Shown here piece after piece: positions 12,421 to 24,538 of a stretch of 64,000 nt of DNA (within the stretch, counting starts at the first letter, position 1; each line of letters opens with the position of its first letter). The position numbers were made by a program, and so were the translations under genes. This DNA comes from Conchocele bisecta (taxonomy: Eukaryota > Mollusca > Bivalvia > Lucinida > Thyasiridae): positions 4,796,036 through 4,860,035 of the forward strand of contig CM055267.1 of assembly GCA_029237695.1 (NCBI GenBank). Reading direction: 5' to 3'. Below the pieces are notes generated by a model. It did no database searches. It was not told where the DNA came from and worked only from the letters and a program-made list of their open reading frames with translations.

Positions 12421-13046
12421 ACTTGAAACACAACTTGTTACTTGAGTGGGAGTAACGTGTAAAGACGTCTCGCGTGGTTTCGGAACTATAACAATTAGCA
12501 ATGACGTAGCACAAACGGCATACATCAGGTTTGCTTTTTATGGTTCAGGGAAACGGCATGAATTCAAAAGCCTCAACCCGGTGTTCCTGGATACGTATTA
12601 ACCTACCACTTCTATTGCTGCATTCCATGGCGTTTGCTGCGACTGGGCCAGCAAGTGGTGACACGGAGATACATTAGTGGCGTAATGAGACATTAGGTGA
12701 GCAGCAGCAGCATGCATGAGTGGACATCAATGATGTAGCGACAACGTGCATGCCTGTCATTACCGGGCAATCACGACTGCCAGACAAGCCTCACTGAACC
12801 CTACTGCGACAGTACACCGCGCATGACGTCATCACGCGTAATGAGCGAGATACGTTATCGTTCTATTTTAATCCAATCTCTCGTCTAAACGATACTTAGG
12901 GGGTACATCCATTGTGTTTAAACAAAGGAATGGCCGCCCAGGAAACAATTGGCTTAGGTGGTACGGAATAATTGCCACTGTCTTCATTTGTCCAAGTGTG
13001 TGCCCGGACGGACGTTCAGACGGACGGATACCCGTGACGAAAACAA
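12421..13046. other. Unassigned intronic DNA
   Basis: No gene was recognised. It ends with a short inverted GGACGGACGTTC / GACGGACGG block at 13005-13030. Confidence 0.4.
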
Positions 13047-13222
13047 TATATCCAGTGGGCATAATAATACAAATATAAAAGACAAAATAAAACGATGTCT
13101 TTGGGAGTGGTATGACAAAGGTTGAACATCTATATAGCCAGTGGGCATAATAATACAAATATAAAAGACAAAATAAAACAATGTCTTAGGGAGTGGTATG
13201 ATAAAGGTTGAACATCTATATG
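13047..13222. repeat. 86-bp tandem duplication
   Basis: Two copies start at about 13047 and 13133 and share CCAGTGGGCATAATAATAC through GGTTGAACATCTATAT. The end of the unit is LINE-derived (it lines up with the LINE at 340-360), so the duplication formed across the LINE relic's left edge. Confidence 0.9.
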
Positions 13223-13382
13223 ACTATAGAGGAAGACCTGTTTTACGCTTCACTGAGTTTAATATATGTAGCGATGATTTTATCAAATATTAAAGTATAG
13301 TTCAAATATGGACTTAAAAACAAACTCACGGAGACAGAAAAGTAAATATGTAAACACATTATTATATACAAGACAAATAAAC
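13195..13382 (+). mobile_element. LINE reverse-transcriptase C-terminal relic
   Basis: Translation gives KVEHLYDYRG...FTEFNICSDDFIKY, which lines up with the first LINE's IKYIEQLYDYR...SIRNDDFMKY at about 340-435. Stops and indels follow. It matches only part of that region and is dead. The zinc knuckle at 14480 is probably its displaced continuation. Confidence 0.75.
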
Positions 13383-13510
13383 CAACACGAATGCCGCCAC
13401 GGAATCAGTGTCGCGCCTGCCGAGGCATTTGATCGTAACATGACCATGGGCATGTGCTAAAGTAAGCATCACAGAAACCGTCAGAGAAGTGCTACGTGTT
13501 TCCACAACCA

Positions 13511-13995
13511 TGTGAAGGTCAAAACGGTGAATGTCATGTTAATGGCGGCATGAGCGTGTTCCAAATACTTACTGGATATTGAAGCAATCCATCAAGTAAT
13601 ATTAATGTTATACGATGATGAAGAAACTTGTACAACAGTTTTGACGCAAAACATGGCTGCGTGTTTCCGCAAAAAATGTGAAGGTAAAACATTTAAGGTC
13701 ATGTTAATGGCGGAATGAGTGTGTTCCAAATGCTCACATATATCAAGTGTCCAAATATTGAAGCAATCTGTCAAGTAATATTAAAGTTATACCATGATGA
13801 AGAAGCTTGTACAAACTTTTCGACGCAAAATAGAATGTTAAAGCAAAATGTGAAGGTAAAACTGTCAAGGTCATGTTAATGGCGGCATAAGTGTGTTCCA
13901 AATGCTCACATGTATCAAGTGTCCAAACATTGAAGCAATCCGTCAAGTAATATTAAAGTTAAACCATGATGACGTAGCTTGTACAAACCTTTTGA
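13511..13995. repeat. Satellite-like tandem repeat, unit about 168 bp, 3 copies
   Basis: GTGTTCCAAAT recurs at about 13557, 13721 and 13893 (spacing 164 and 172). Shared blocks are ATGTTAATGGCGG, TGAAGCAATC, GTCAAGTAATATTAA and CTTGTACAA. The unit length is in the range of bivalve satellite monomers such as BIV160, but I cannot test that identity here. Confidence 0.85.
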
Positions 13996-14136
13996 CATTT
14001 CGGACGACGACGACGCGGACGACAACGACGACGGAAAAAGCAGGCGCGACAAAAACAGTAAGAATAAATAAAATCTGAACAAAAGTGATCAAACGAATTA
14101 ACAGATGATAATTTATGCAGGCAACAAATGTGCATA

Positions 14137-14211
14137 CAGTGGAACCCCTCTAAACCGGACACCCTGGGATGTCCCACCTCCCAGGGTGTCCGGTTTAGAG
14201 GGGTTCCACTG
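14137..14211. mobile_element. Minimal pogo-like palindrome (75 bp)
   Basis: A near-perfect palindrome begins CAGTGGAACCCCTCTAAACC and ends with its inverse, flanked by TA on both sides (14135-14136 and 14212-14213). It consists of the two terminal repeats joined with no interior. Confidence 0.9.
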
Positions 14212-14286
14212 TAATTAAGCACTCGATGATTAATTTTTGTCAGTGTCATTTATATTCAAGAATGGACAGAACAATGAAATAAATTA

Positions 14287-14352
14287 CACTGAAACCCATC
14301 TAAATTAATCACAGTGGGGTCCCCGGGTGTTCGGTTTAGAGGGGTCCCACTG
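14287..14352. mobile_element. Minimal pogo-like palindrome, diverged (66 bp)
   Basis: It is flanked by TA at 14285-14286 and 14353-14354. The right arm (CGGTTTAGAGGGGTCCCACTG) is well kept and the left arm (CACTGAAACCCATCTAAATT) is worn. Confidence 0.8.
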
Positions 14353-14431
14353 TACCAGTTTTCGATAGCACTATAGAGTCTACATTATTAGTTGCCACAC
14401 TATAGGTATCTGATTCGAATTATTGTGAGAA

Positions 14432-14474
14432 ATGAGTGTACATGTACATGTAACGAGTGTACATGTACATGTAG
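14432..14474. repeat. Short direct repeat GAGTGTACATGTACATGTA
   Basis: Two copies of 21 bp (14432 and 14453) each contain the palindrome TGTACATGTACA. Confidence 0.85.
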
Positions 14475-14479
14475 TAAGT

Positions 14480-14560
14480 AGTAGTCTATGTGATATTTGC
14501 TCAATGTATGTTGAAAGCATACAACACATAATCTGGGAATGTTTCCAGTTACTATATATA
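14480..14560 (+). mobile_element. LINE zinc-knuckle relic
   Basis: Translation gives LCDICSMYVESIQHIIWECF, close to the knuckle of the LINE at 791-850 and with the same C-x2-C and H-x4-C spacing. It is isolated from the rest of its ORF and followed by stops. Confidence 0.8.
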
Positions 14561-14683
14561 TATAGTCGTATGTCACTATACAGTATCATAATGTTGTTTA
14601 GAGTAGGTACACTAACTACGTAACTACATCTATTGGAAATGGACACAAGGAGAATGCTTCCTCCCTCTTATCTCACTCTTTAT

Positions 14684-14900
14684 ATCAGACATGCGTGTGG
14701 CGTTGTATCTAAGAAGGTGAGCGATTTTTCATGAACAGTACATTATGTACATGACGTAGACAGTTGACTAAGTTTTCAGAGCAGAATTCCGCATTTGTTC
14801 GAACAAGTTTGTACAACGTCATTTACGGAAATATCGTAAATTGTGTAACTATTGTTCATAAAATATCGCACACGTGACAAAATCACATGACTTGTCTCAT
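14684..14900. mobile_element. Palindromic MITE, subfamily 2
   Basis: The ends are ATCAGACATGCGTGTGG and its loose inverse ATGACTTGTCTCAT. The interior (ATCTAAGAAGGTGAGC, CATGACGTAGACAGTTGAC) matches the diverged copy at 1560. The GAGACACG family at 7140 is a relative. Confidence 0.55.
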
Positions 14901-15142
14901 ATATCTTCATTACTCTCCTATAATATATCACTATTTAATATACCATTTTCTTATAAAAACAACATTGTCCCTAAATATATTCAATTGTTAATCAGTATTT
15001 GTCATCCATAAAACACAGCGCAATGTGTTGTAATGTCTTCCGAGACACACTGACTTTAGACGTTTTAACTCTTTGCATTCTGGGAAACTTGTGGGCTATA
15101 AATAGTTCAAAAATAGCGGACAAGAAATAATCATATTTTCTT

Positions 15143-15252
15143 TTATTTATCTCTGTAAATATCATGAATATGTCTTGCAATTTCATTAGAATTGAGTCCT
15201 CAGGACTCAATTCTAATGAAATTCCAAGACATATTTACAGAGAGAAATAAAA
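15143..15252. repeat. Long hairpin, arms about 50 bp
   Basis: The inverted repeat is centred on GAGTCCTCAGGACTC near 15204. The arms include TTTCATTAGAATTGAG and its inverse, and extend out through CTCTGTAAATAT/ATATTTACAGAG with one small bulge. Confidence 0.9.
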
Positions 15253-17424
15253 CATATACTCCTAATTTGTCTGGCGGATATTTTCACCGCTAGCATGTAG
15301 AGTTAATACGAGAATCAACATACGACGTGCAGTCATAAAGTTCTCGGACTTTCTTGATAACAAGTTTAATATACCTGCCACATTGTTAATCTTTATATGA
15401 CATTTACAGCTTGTCAAATTGAATTGATGTGAAAATAAGAACATACTTTGCGATAATCCGTTCGCACGTAATGCATAACTATAGCAATGAAATAACGTCA
15501 CTACGGAGCCGTTTAAAAATCCAACATTTCATGAAATGCCTGTGCTTCGATTTGCATAGTTGTGCGGAGTAGGACTCTAACTTTTATTGTTCTTACCAGC
15601 AAAGAAATGTCTGAACTATGTAATGGCACAGTTTCGACTACGTTAGTTTGAAAACAAACGTATTATGTAACACGGATGCAGGTAGTGCAGGAAATTTGAA
15701 GTAAACAAAATGTGACGTCGCGTCAATGGAAGGAGCAACGTTCCGCTGTTATTTCCGTGTTTGGCTGCATAGTGACTTCAACTCAGATTTGTGCACACTG
15801 ATACCGTGGCAAAATATTGTCACAGGTCTATTATACATGTATGCTGAAATTTGTACGGGTTTGTAATCTATGGCGGATAGCATCAAGTGTTGAATGACAT
15901 AATAATATACGAAAACATCAGGTAACCAACCATGCGCTAAGTATAGCAACTATGTAAGTAGCACTCCATCGAAATTAATTAGAACTTTGATGAAAATACT
16001 TACATACAATGAAACAAGTTACAGTACAATAAAAATATACGTAACTAAATGGCACATGTGCGAGGAATACATTTATTTGGCTTGCTTCGTAAACAATAAT
16101 AAACAAGAAATGCGTCTGTCGAACGCGGATGCCACCTGCAGCATATTTGAGAAACTGTGACAAAGTGGTTAACCGAAAAGTGTGACGGACGGACAGACGG
16201 ACGTACTGACGAGACGTACATTGTGAGGTTACTAACCCTAACCCATCCTAAATCAAACCCCGTAAACATCAATCGTACAGAAAAAAACAACCCCACAAGA
16301 CAAAATAACCCCACAAGAGCAATTTATAACGGGGTTAAAACGGAATAAGCATCTCTTAACAAGTCCATCACTGTGTGGTTAACCTCACAATGTAGCTCTC
16401 GTCTGTACGGACATACATTTTGTTACGATGACGTATTCTGCATTATACATCTTTTAAAAGTCATATGCCGCAAAAAATGTCAATGTATCCCAATTATTCT
16501 TCATTTTATAAGTATTTGTATGACCCGTGGTAGAAACCTATATAACGTTTTAGATCAATGACGTCGAAAATACGACGTTTTGCTTATGCGAGTGATGTTT
16601 ATAAAATACCCGGACAAGTCCAATTGTTGCGTCATCTATTATCGCATTTCAACCAAATTTTGATATCTCGTAGCCTGGCCAATTGTTTACCATTAACCCA
16701 AGACAAAGTATGAAAATAATGTTCATGGCCAGTGTTGCAGATGCTATGGTAACGTCATGTTTTGGATTGCGACCCAAATAGCGTAATTTGGTATGCATAT
16801 TTTAGAAAGAACGCGGATTGAGAAGGGCTTGCGTTTCCGAGTTGTTTGTTGTTGGCTCAAATAAATTTTAGGAAATGATAGTGACATTAGTTCATGTTTC
16901 ATACGCGACGACATGTTTTGAAAAAATGTGACGTCATGACAGGAAATGCCATAGTTTAACGATTGTGTGCTCTGTCTCATGAGAACATGCCGGAAGAACT
17001 AGAATGTGCCATTCAATTCTGCATCGTAACGCATACATCAAGACGAGATGATAATGATGATGAGAAATGTATATGGTGAAAGTGCACCACCGGTATGACA
17101 ATTTGCGAGCAACATAGTCAGAGAGACAGTGGACGGGAATGTCCGAAGGGTTTTGCCAGAAATGGAAGTCCAAATGTGACGTTTTCAGATGTTGTGACGC
17201 AAAATAAAAGTATGGGTTGATGGGTCATTGTGCGTGAACTGTGACACCGGTTGAACGCACAGCCGGCACAATCCATAGTATGATTAAAAAGATTTATATA
17301 TCAGGAGACATAGAGCTAGATGGATCCCGATGATGCTGAACATGGAGCAAAAAACCATTGACTGTTACCAATTGTGCTCGAGGTTTTCGATATTTCTGTA
17401 TATATTTCCTATCGAGTGCTTGCA
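15253..17424. other. Unassigned intronic DNA with one inverted-repeat pair
   Basis: No gene was recognised. An inverted pair lies at about 16196-16237 and 16375-16412 (ACATTGTGAGGTTA and TAACCTCACAATGT), probably the ends of a 215-bp MITE. It contains short direct CCCCACAAGA repeats near 16290-16316. Confidence 0.45.
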
Positions 17425-17625
17425 ATGGATGTATCTATTATCAAATATCGTCGTGGATTGGAGCTGTTATTCCATCCTCCATATTCGGCAAATCCTGCCA
17501 TTTGCGATTTCCTTTTTTTAAATCCCGTACACGAAAAGCCGCTTGCAAGGGAACCCACTTCGACGACGTCAACAGTCAATAATGCTACTGTTGGTATGCT
17601 AGATATCATGTTTGAACAAAGGTAA
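17425..17625 (+). mobile_element. mariner-family transposase C-terminal fragment
   Basis: An open frame contains ELLFHPPYSANPAICDFLFL followed by NPVHEKPLAREPTST. This matches the mariner signature around the third catalytic aspartate, HPPYSPDLAP(C/S)DFFLF. The Asp of CDF is present, but the PDLAP stretch is altered. No other catalytic segment is visible upstream in any frame and no terminal repeats were seen. It is an old fragment. Confidence 0.6.
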
Positions 17626-18690
17626 AATATACCCGCTGTCGGAAGTACATATACATGTAGTACTGTTGTGTTTATTTTAAAAATAATAACTCATTGCGTG
17701 AGCTCGAAATAAAATAACTTGCATGTTCTCATTCTATTGGAAGGAGCATAACATTTACATAGCGTCATTTTGACGTTCAGCTACATATCGCGTGATGACG
17801 TTGCGTTGGTAACGATAACCATGAATAGGAAATCGATGCAGCATTTATCAATCACAATGTATGTGAATGTTCAGACAGTTAACCAAACAAACATGGATTG
17901 TACAGAACTTGTCCGGGTAATTTATTACCACCGCCCTTATATGCACTTGTTGACACATAATGTTCACGCTAGTTACGACACTTAAGATCGTAAGCTAATA
18001 GTTGCACAAATATTGATTTACGAAAAAAAAAATCTTCCATCTGGCAAGTGTTACTAGTAATCAACTACAATGTATACAACAAACTCACACCGTGAACAGA
18101 GAAGAATCTTTACGAGGGTCAGTCAACATAGGTGAGAAATATGTAATAGGTCAATGGGCTGGACCTGGTGCCGTTTGTAATTTCTATAACGGTTAACCCC
18201 GTCGGTCGGGTTCTGTTTTTTCTATTTCAATATTATATCATAATGATGTGTATGGAGCGGCTGCACATGAAGTACATGTACTTGTATGTAGACATTGCAC
18301 GTGTACATCTGCAGTAGGCCGCTTATAACATTACCTTTGTGACAAAACACGACGTCGGGCAGATTTGGTAGCGTGATACCTTATAGTTGTCGCCATGTGT
18401 CTTTCTTGAGGATCACACTGCATTCGCCGGATTTACAGTATTATGTAGTCAATTGATAAACTGATGATTTGATACTAAATTTCGTGCGAAAAGCAAGTTT
18501 ATGACCATCAAATCACAAATTAATTTCAAAAATCCACCGACTTCACTGTGTGTTTTGAGCATTATATATTGCTTACACACAAACAATCAAGAACCTGCAT
18601 TAAAATCACTGATCCAGAATCTATTAGAGAAATGTTGATGCATTTGTTTCGCTAAATTATATACAAACAAAGGATATATATATATATGTC
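17626..18690. other. Unassigned intronic DNA
   Basis: No gene, RNA or array was recognised. A short TA microsatellite lies at 18674-18686. Confidence 0.4.
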
Positions 18691-19019
18691 TAAGGCCAAC
18701 ATTAAACATATATTTGTTTCCCCTCCCACTACCCGGGTCATATAGGTGTGGGTAATTAGGTAGGGAAAATATTTGTTTTGTGATAGATAATTACACCTTA
18801 TACCATTTCTATTTGCCAAAACTCTGTATTACTAAAGGTTACAGATGGGATCTATGTATTATCACGAGCAAATATACTGACCAGTTTGGTCATGAGTGGG
18901 TAATTGAAAATAAATAAAATAGTTTATCTACCCAACGACCCACACTTTATTTTATTTCTGATAATTTTGGTGGGTAGGTAGCGGGAGGGGAAACAATTAA
19001 AATATTGTGTTTAGCCTAA
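18691..19019. mobile_element. MITE with terminal inverted repeats of about 45 bp
   Basis: The left end is TAAGGCCAACATTAAAC...TTTCCCCTCCCACTACC and the right end is its inverse, GGTAGCGGGAGGGGAAAC...TTTAGCCTAA. It is about 330 bp with no coding content. Confidence 0.8.
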
Positions 19020-19156
19020 TAGCTGCATGTCTACATCCGTTTATGATCAAATGAGTGGCACCCAGTTTACTAAATGGCATATCATGTGCCAAGTACTAGC
19101 TAGAATTGTTCGAAAGTCTCAATTTACCACGATTATAGATTACACGATCGGTTGTA

Positions 19157-20980
19157 CGGGGCGCCAAGTGGGACATGGCTCAATTTTGTCAACAAAATTC
19201 ATTTTTGTGCCACAAAATTCAATTCTGTGTCACAAAATTCACTTTTGTGCCACAGAATTCAATTCTGTGTCACAAAATTCAATTCTGTGCCAGTCACAAA
19301 ATTCAATTCTGTGTCACAAAATTCAATTCTGTGTCACAAAATTCACTTTTAAAACACTTTTGTGCACAAATCAATTCTGTCACAAAATTCAATTCTGTGC
19401 CAGTCACAAAATTCAATTCTGTGTCACAAAATTCAATTCGTGTCACAAAATCACTTTTCACTTTTGTGCAAAACAAAATTCAATTCTGTGTCAAAATCTT
19501 CACTGTGCACAAAATTCAACACAATTCTGTGCACAAAATTCAATTCTGTCAAACATTTTCTTTTGTGGCACAAAATTCAATTCTGTGTCACAAAACAATC
19601 AATTCTCAAAATTCGCAAAACAACGCAAAATTCTGTCAATTCTGCACACGCATGTAAGAAGGACTACCATTGGTCAGAAACTGCACTGGAGAAATGGGTC
19701 ACGGTCGCCGATCTACACATTCAATGTCGATGATTCATTTCTCATTCTGCCGATGATTCATTTCTCATTCTGCCATTTTGCTTCAACTATCTCCAAACAG
19801 TCAAACGTTGACAAACCCATTCGTATTTAAACTCATTTGCGTTATAATTGTACACATAATTCATGTACATGTAGATCTCCCGCGAGTACTGACGTCATTT
19901 AGTGTGTATCGCAAGGTACATCTGCCCCAGTTAAATCAATAATACACGCGCTGTGGCCTGTGTTCTGAGTGCTGTCTGTGTTTATAAACAGAATGTGTGT
20001 ATTGGGCCATTTGAGGAAACCATTTGTAGTATTTGTGTAGATACCATGGATACTAAGATGGTGTATACTGTAAATAATGCATGTAGACACATAGTTGCGA
20101 ACACGTAACTTCGCAACTAGTAGACACAGATCCAATACCATTTGTTTCACAAGGTTAGATCTACTGTTAGAATACGACGTCATCTAATGTCATTTTCGAG
20201 CATAAAACGTTACCTGATAAATAGAATACCAGGCTAGTGTATTTTAATATCAACTTTATCAGGCTCGGCTCGGAAACGGTAGGAATTCCTCGGCAAGCCT
20301 CGGAATTCCTACGCGTTTCCTAGCCTTGCCTGATAAACTTGATATCAAAATACACTAGCCTGGTATTCTCTATATATGGGCATGCTCTCAGGTCTAGCTA
20401 TGTCCCGGCTACTTTATGTTTGACCCTGTTTACATAATTGAGGGAAAATTCTGAATATTGTTCTTATTTCTCCTTCAAAGTATATATGCTTATATGGTGT
20501 GACCACTCATTTGTAATCATAATATAACCAAAATAACTGTCCATAAAGAAGTATAATATTGATATATTGGGTTATATTTTCGCATTGAAATATTTAAACC
20601 TGCAAGTGTACTCCACCATCTAGTAAAATGGACTAAGACCGATCTCAACCAATCAACGTAGAGATGACATAGACTATCCTACGCAAACTAATTTTTGTGG
20701 ACAAAAATGAATTCTGTCCTACAAAACTGAATTTTCTTCACAAAACTCAATTCTGTCTTACAAAATTGAATCCTTTATAACAAAAATGAATTTTGTATAC
20801 GAAACGTATGCAGAATTGAATTTTGTGACACAGAATTGAATTTTGTGACGCAGAATTGACAGAATTGAATTTTGTGACACACAGAATTGAATTTTGTGAC
20901 ACAGAATTGAATTTTGTGATTTTTAGTGTTACAAAACTCAATTTTGTACACATAATTAACCTGTCCTGCATGGCGCCCCG
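19157..20980. mobile_element. Foldback element FB-B with tandem-repeat arms and unique core, copy 1
   Basis: TA flanks both ends (19155-19156 and 20981-20982). The termini are CGGGGCGCC (left) and GGCGCCCCG (right). The left arm (about 19185-19655) is a tandem array of a 20-bp unit (CACAAAATTCAATTCTGTGT). The right arm (about 20690-20960) is the same unit on the opposite strand (GAATTGAATTTTGTGACACA). The core of about 1 kb is non-repetitive and contains a nested MITE at 20224-20369. A second copy at 39547 is nearly identical in its core but has a much shorter left arm. No transposase is visible. Confidence 0.9.
20224..20369. mobile_element. Palindromic MITE (GCTAGTGT family) nested in FB-B copy 1
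   Basis: The palindrome runs from GAATACCAGGCTAGTGTATT to its inverse AATACACTAGCCTGGTATTC. The middle has TTATCAGGCTCGGCTCGG and inverse parts. Related copies are at 25793, 28377, 40406 and 52206. Confidence 0.9.
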
Positions 20981-21863
20981 TAGGTTGGCATACAGTAGGT
21001 TGTTCATATTTAAGATTATTTAGCAATCAACGTATAGAGTAAGCGATGACATCGCTGAAATGTGGCCAGTTAAATTATGCGTTCACAATTTTAAATTCAT
21101 AAGGACAAACAACGAAACAGAGTGACAATGCCAAAGAACGATAGTTAAGTGACAATGTACTGCGCCTCAAACATGGCTAAGTTATTTATGTTGCGAGTAA
21201 CTCGTGTTGTATCATTAGTATAATATTTTTTCGCGACACCATGGCCATGACGTAAAACATGGATTCTCATTCAGTAACGTCATAAATACGTGACGTCACG
21301 TCATGACGTCAGAATATGTGCACTGACGTACAAGTCATCACGGAACATATTGGTGAAAGTTTCAATAAGTTATCCCTTTCCGTTTTCTACTCCCACTCAG
21401 TTTAACTTACACCCGTAATCGTAAATGTGATGGCAAAATGTGAACTTTTACGGCGACGTTAGACAATTTGAATCGTCGTTTTTCCGACATCGTTTGTCGT
21501 TTTTCACGACGTTATCATTAAGCCCGGTTTTCGTATGACGCGGCCCATATATGCGCTTCCCTGCACATTGTGAGTATTTTTAGAATACCCACATATCCGA
21601 TTTCAATAATGAGGTAACACGTGACGTTATATACGCATGACAAGTCACCGCAGTTTATTGATAAACGCCCGGTGTCTCGGGTTAATTCTCAGATATTTAA
21701 AAATAGTTGATGTTGTTTTCATCGTATGAAATGCAAATGACATATTATTTACGAAACCAACCATTTTATTTGACAAAACGTCCAATAATTTTGGTTTTAT
21801 TCTGCTATCAAAATACGTTAAAAGGGGTATACTTTAGCAACGCATTTGCCGCTGTGTAGTTGT
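20981..21863. other. Unassigned intronic DNA
   Basis: No gene was recognised. A cluster of TGACGTCA-like sites at about 21280-21330 lies in AT-rich sequence. Confidence 0.4.
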
Positions 21864-22126
21864 CAGGGGCGTAGCTAGCCAATTTGAATCTGCAGGCCCG
21901 GTTGACGACTTCGAGCACCGTTTGTGCGAGTATGTTAGGGGGGTCTGGGGGTCCAGAAAAAATAATCGAAACTAGAAGGTAAATGATGCACTCTGGCACA
22001 TTTCAACCCCCCCCCCCCCCTCCTCCCTCCTATTTTGATTGCATTTATGGCGTTTTTATTTTTTCCATTTTCTCGAAAATTCTGCAGGCCCGGGCCATGC
22101 AGTGCCTTAATGCAGCTACGCGCCTG
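21864..22126. mobile_element. hAT-like MITE, 5-bp target duplication
   Basis: The ends are CAGGGGCGTAGCTAGC and GCAGCTACGCGCCTG. The target duplication GTTGT is at 21859-21863 and 22127-22131. The interior has a C homopolymer of 14 or so at about 22007-22020. The CAGGG...CCTG-type ends suggest hAT, and the 5-bp duplication is shared with two other elements here. Confidence 0.85.
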
Positions 22127-22149
22127 GTTGTGACTTGATACTATTATAG

Positions 22150-23813
22150 TAACCACCTACTCTATCGGGTGTAGGTAAATATATACTAACACCTACTCTA
22201 TCGGGTGGTAGGTAAATATATACTACACCTACTCATCGGGTGTAGGTAAATATATACTAACACCTACTCTATCGGGTGTAGGTAAATATATACTAACACC
22301 TACTCTATCGGTGTAGGTAAATATATACTAACACCTACTCTATCGGGTGTAGGTAAATATATACTAACACCTACTCTATCGGGTGTAGGTAAATATATAC
22401 TAACACCTACTCTATCGGTGTAGGTAAATATATACTAACACCTACTCTATCGGGTGTAGGTATATATATACTAACACCTACTCTATCTGTGTAGGTAAAT
22501 ATATACTAACACCTACTCTATCGGGTGTAGGTAAATATATACTAACACCTACTAAACACCTACTCTATCGGTGTAGGTAAATATATACTAACATCTACTC
22601 TATCGGTGTAGGTAAATATATACTAACACCTACTCTATCGGTGTAGGTAAATATATACTAACACCTACTCTATCGGTGTAGGTAAATATATACTAACATC
22701 TACTCTATCGGTGTAGGTAAATATATACTAACACCTACTCTATCGGTGTAGGTAAATATATACTAACACCTACTCTGTCGGTGTAGGTAAATATATACTA
22801 ACACCTACTCTATCGGTGTAGGTAAATATATACTAACATCTACTCTATCGGTGTAGGTAATATATACTAACACCTACTCTATCGGTGTAGGAAATATATA
22901 CTAACACCTACTCTATCGGTGTAGGTAAATATATACTAACACCTACTCTATCGGGTGTAGGTAAATATATACTAACACCTACTCTATCGGTGTAGGTAAA
23001 TATATACTAACATCTACTCCATCGGTGTATGTAAATATATACTAACACCTACTCTATCGGTGTAGGTAAATATATACTAACACCTACTCTATCGGGTGTA
23101 GACTAACACCTACTCTATCGGGTGTAGGTAAATATATACTAACACCTACTCTATCGGGTGTAGGTAAATATATACTAACACCTACTCTATCGGTGTAGGT
23201 AAATATATACTAACACCTACTCTATCGGGTGTAGGTAAATATATACTAACACCTACTCTATCGGTGTAGGTAAATATATACTAACACCTACTCTATCGGT
23301 GTAGGTAAATATATACTAACACCTACTCTATCGGTGTAGGTAAATATATACTAACATCTACTCTATCGGGTGTAGGTAAATATATACTAACACCTACTCT
23401 ATCGGTGTAGGTAAATATATACTAACACCTACTCTATCGGTGTAGGTAAATATATACTAACACCTACTCTATCTGTGTAGGTAAATATATACTAACACCT
23501 ACTCTATCTGTGTAGGTAAATATATACTAACATCTACTCTATCGGTGTAGGTAAATATATACTAACATCTACTCTATCGGTGTAGGTAAATATATACTAA
23601 CACCTACTCTATCGGTGTAGGTAAATATATACTAACACCTACTCTATCGGTGTAGGTAAATATATACTAACACCTACTCTATCGGTGTAGGTAAATATAT
23701 ACTAACACCTACTCTATCGGGTGTAGGTAAATATATACTAACATCTACTCTATCGGTGTAGGTAAATATATACTAACACCTACTCTATCGGGTGTAGGTA
23801 AATATATACTAAC
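22150..23813. repeat. Minisatellite, 35/36-bp unit, about 47 copies
   Basis: The unit is CTAACACCTACTCTATCGG then TGTAGGTAAATATATA. The main variant is two versus three Gs after ATC, giving 35 or 36 bp, with other changes at single sites (CACC/CATC). ACCTAC and GTAGGT in each unit form a 6-bp stem over a 9-nt loop. One truncated unit lies near 23100. Confidence 0.98.
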
Positions 23814-23859
23814 ATTATGGCGGGGCATCTCACCGCAACCTGGTCAGATTTAAATTCTA

Positions 23860-24397
23860 CGGAGCCCCGCAGTGGACATGGATTTTTTTTCTTAATTCGT
23901 TCCCACGTAATAACAATTCGTTCCCTCAATTTAACAATTTGTTCCCTCGAATTAACAATTCGTTCCCACGATATAACAATTCGTTCCCTCGAATTAACAA
24001 TTCGTTCCCACGATATAACAATTCGTTCCCTCGAATTAACAATTCGTTCCCACGAAATTAAAATTCGTTCCCTCCATTTAACAATTCGTTCCCTCGAATT
24101 TAACAATTCTTTGCCACGAAATGACAATTCGTTCCCTAAATTTAACAATTCGTTCCCTGGAATTAACAATTCGTTCCCATGATATAACAATTCGTTCCCA
24201 CGAATTAACAATTCGTTCCCGTGGTAACGAATTGTTATTTCGTGGGAAAGAATTGTTAAATTGAGGGAACGAATTGTTAATTCGTGAGAACGAATTGTTA
24301 ATTCGTGGGAATGAATTGCTAAATTGAGGGAACGAATTTTGATTTCGTAAGAACGAATTAATAAAACAAAGAATTCTACGTCCCCTGCAGGGCTCCG
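23860..24397. mobile_element. Foldback element FB-A, copy 2
   Basis: TA flanks it at 23858-23859 and 24398-24399. The termini are CGGAGCCCCGCAGTGGACAT and ACGTCCCCTGCAGGGCTCCG. The left arm (about 23895-24215) is longer than the right (about 24225-24350). The same units of about 21 bp (ACAATTCGTTCCCTCGAATT and variants) are used as at 7839. It begins 46 bp after the minisatellite ends. Confidence 0.95.
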
Positions 24398-24538
24398 TAA
24401 GATTAGACATTAGCTGAAATAATGTCAGTAGTTTAAATTATTAAAAATTGATTGCAGAAAAACTATTATTATACTAATTATTGTTCCATATTATAGATAT
24501 TGTCTTACAAATACCCAGTTTTTCTCCGGCGCTCAATA

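Noticed and set aside
19027..19830. A 267-codon plus-strand frame across the FB-B left arm, and similar ones in copy 2
   Set aside because: They consist of repeat-encoded peptides (NSVSQNSILCHKIQF) from the 20-bp unit, which lacks stops in several frames.
19899..20183. A 94-codon minus-strand frame conserved in both FB-B copies (also 40081-40365)
   Set aside because: The frame is open in both, but the amino-acid differences I can see between copies (such as L/F, L/Q, T/S, H/Q) show no bias toward silent change, and there is no recognisable domain. It looks like chance openness in a young duplicate.
23817..24182. Plus-strand frame through FB-A copy 2 (IRSLELTIRSHDIT repeats)
   Set aside because: It is translation of the foldback arm units only, and the inverse frame is equally open.
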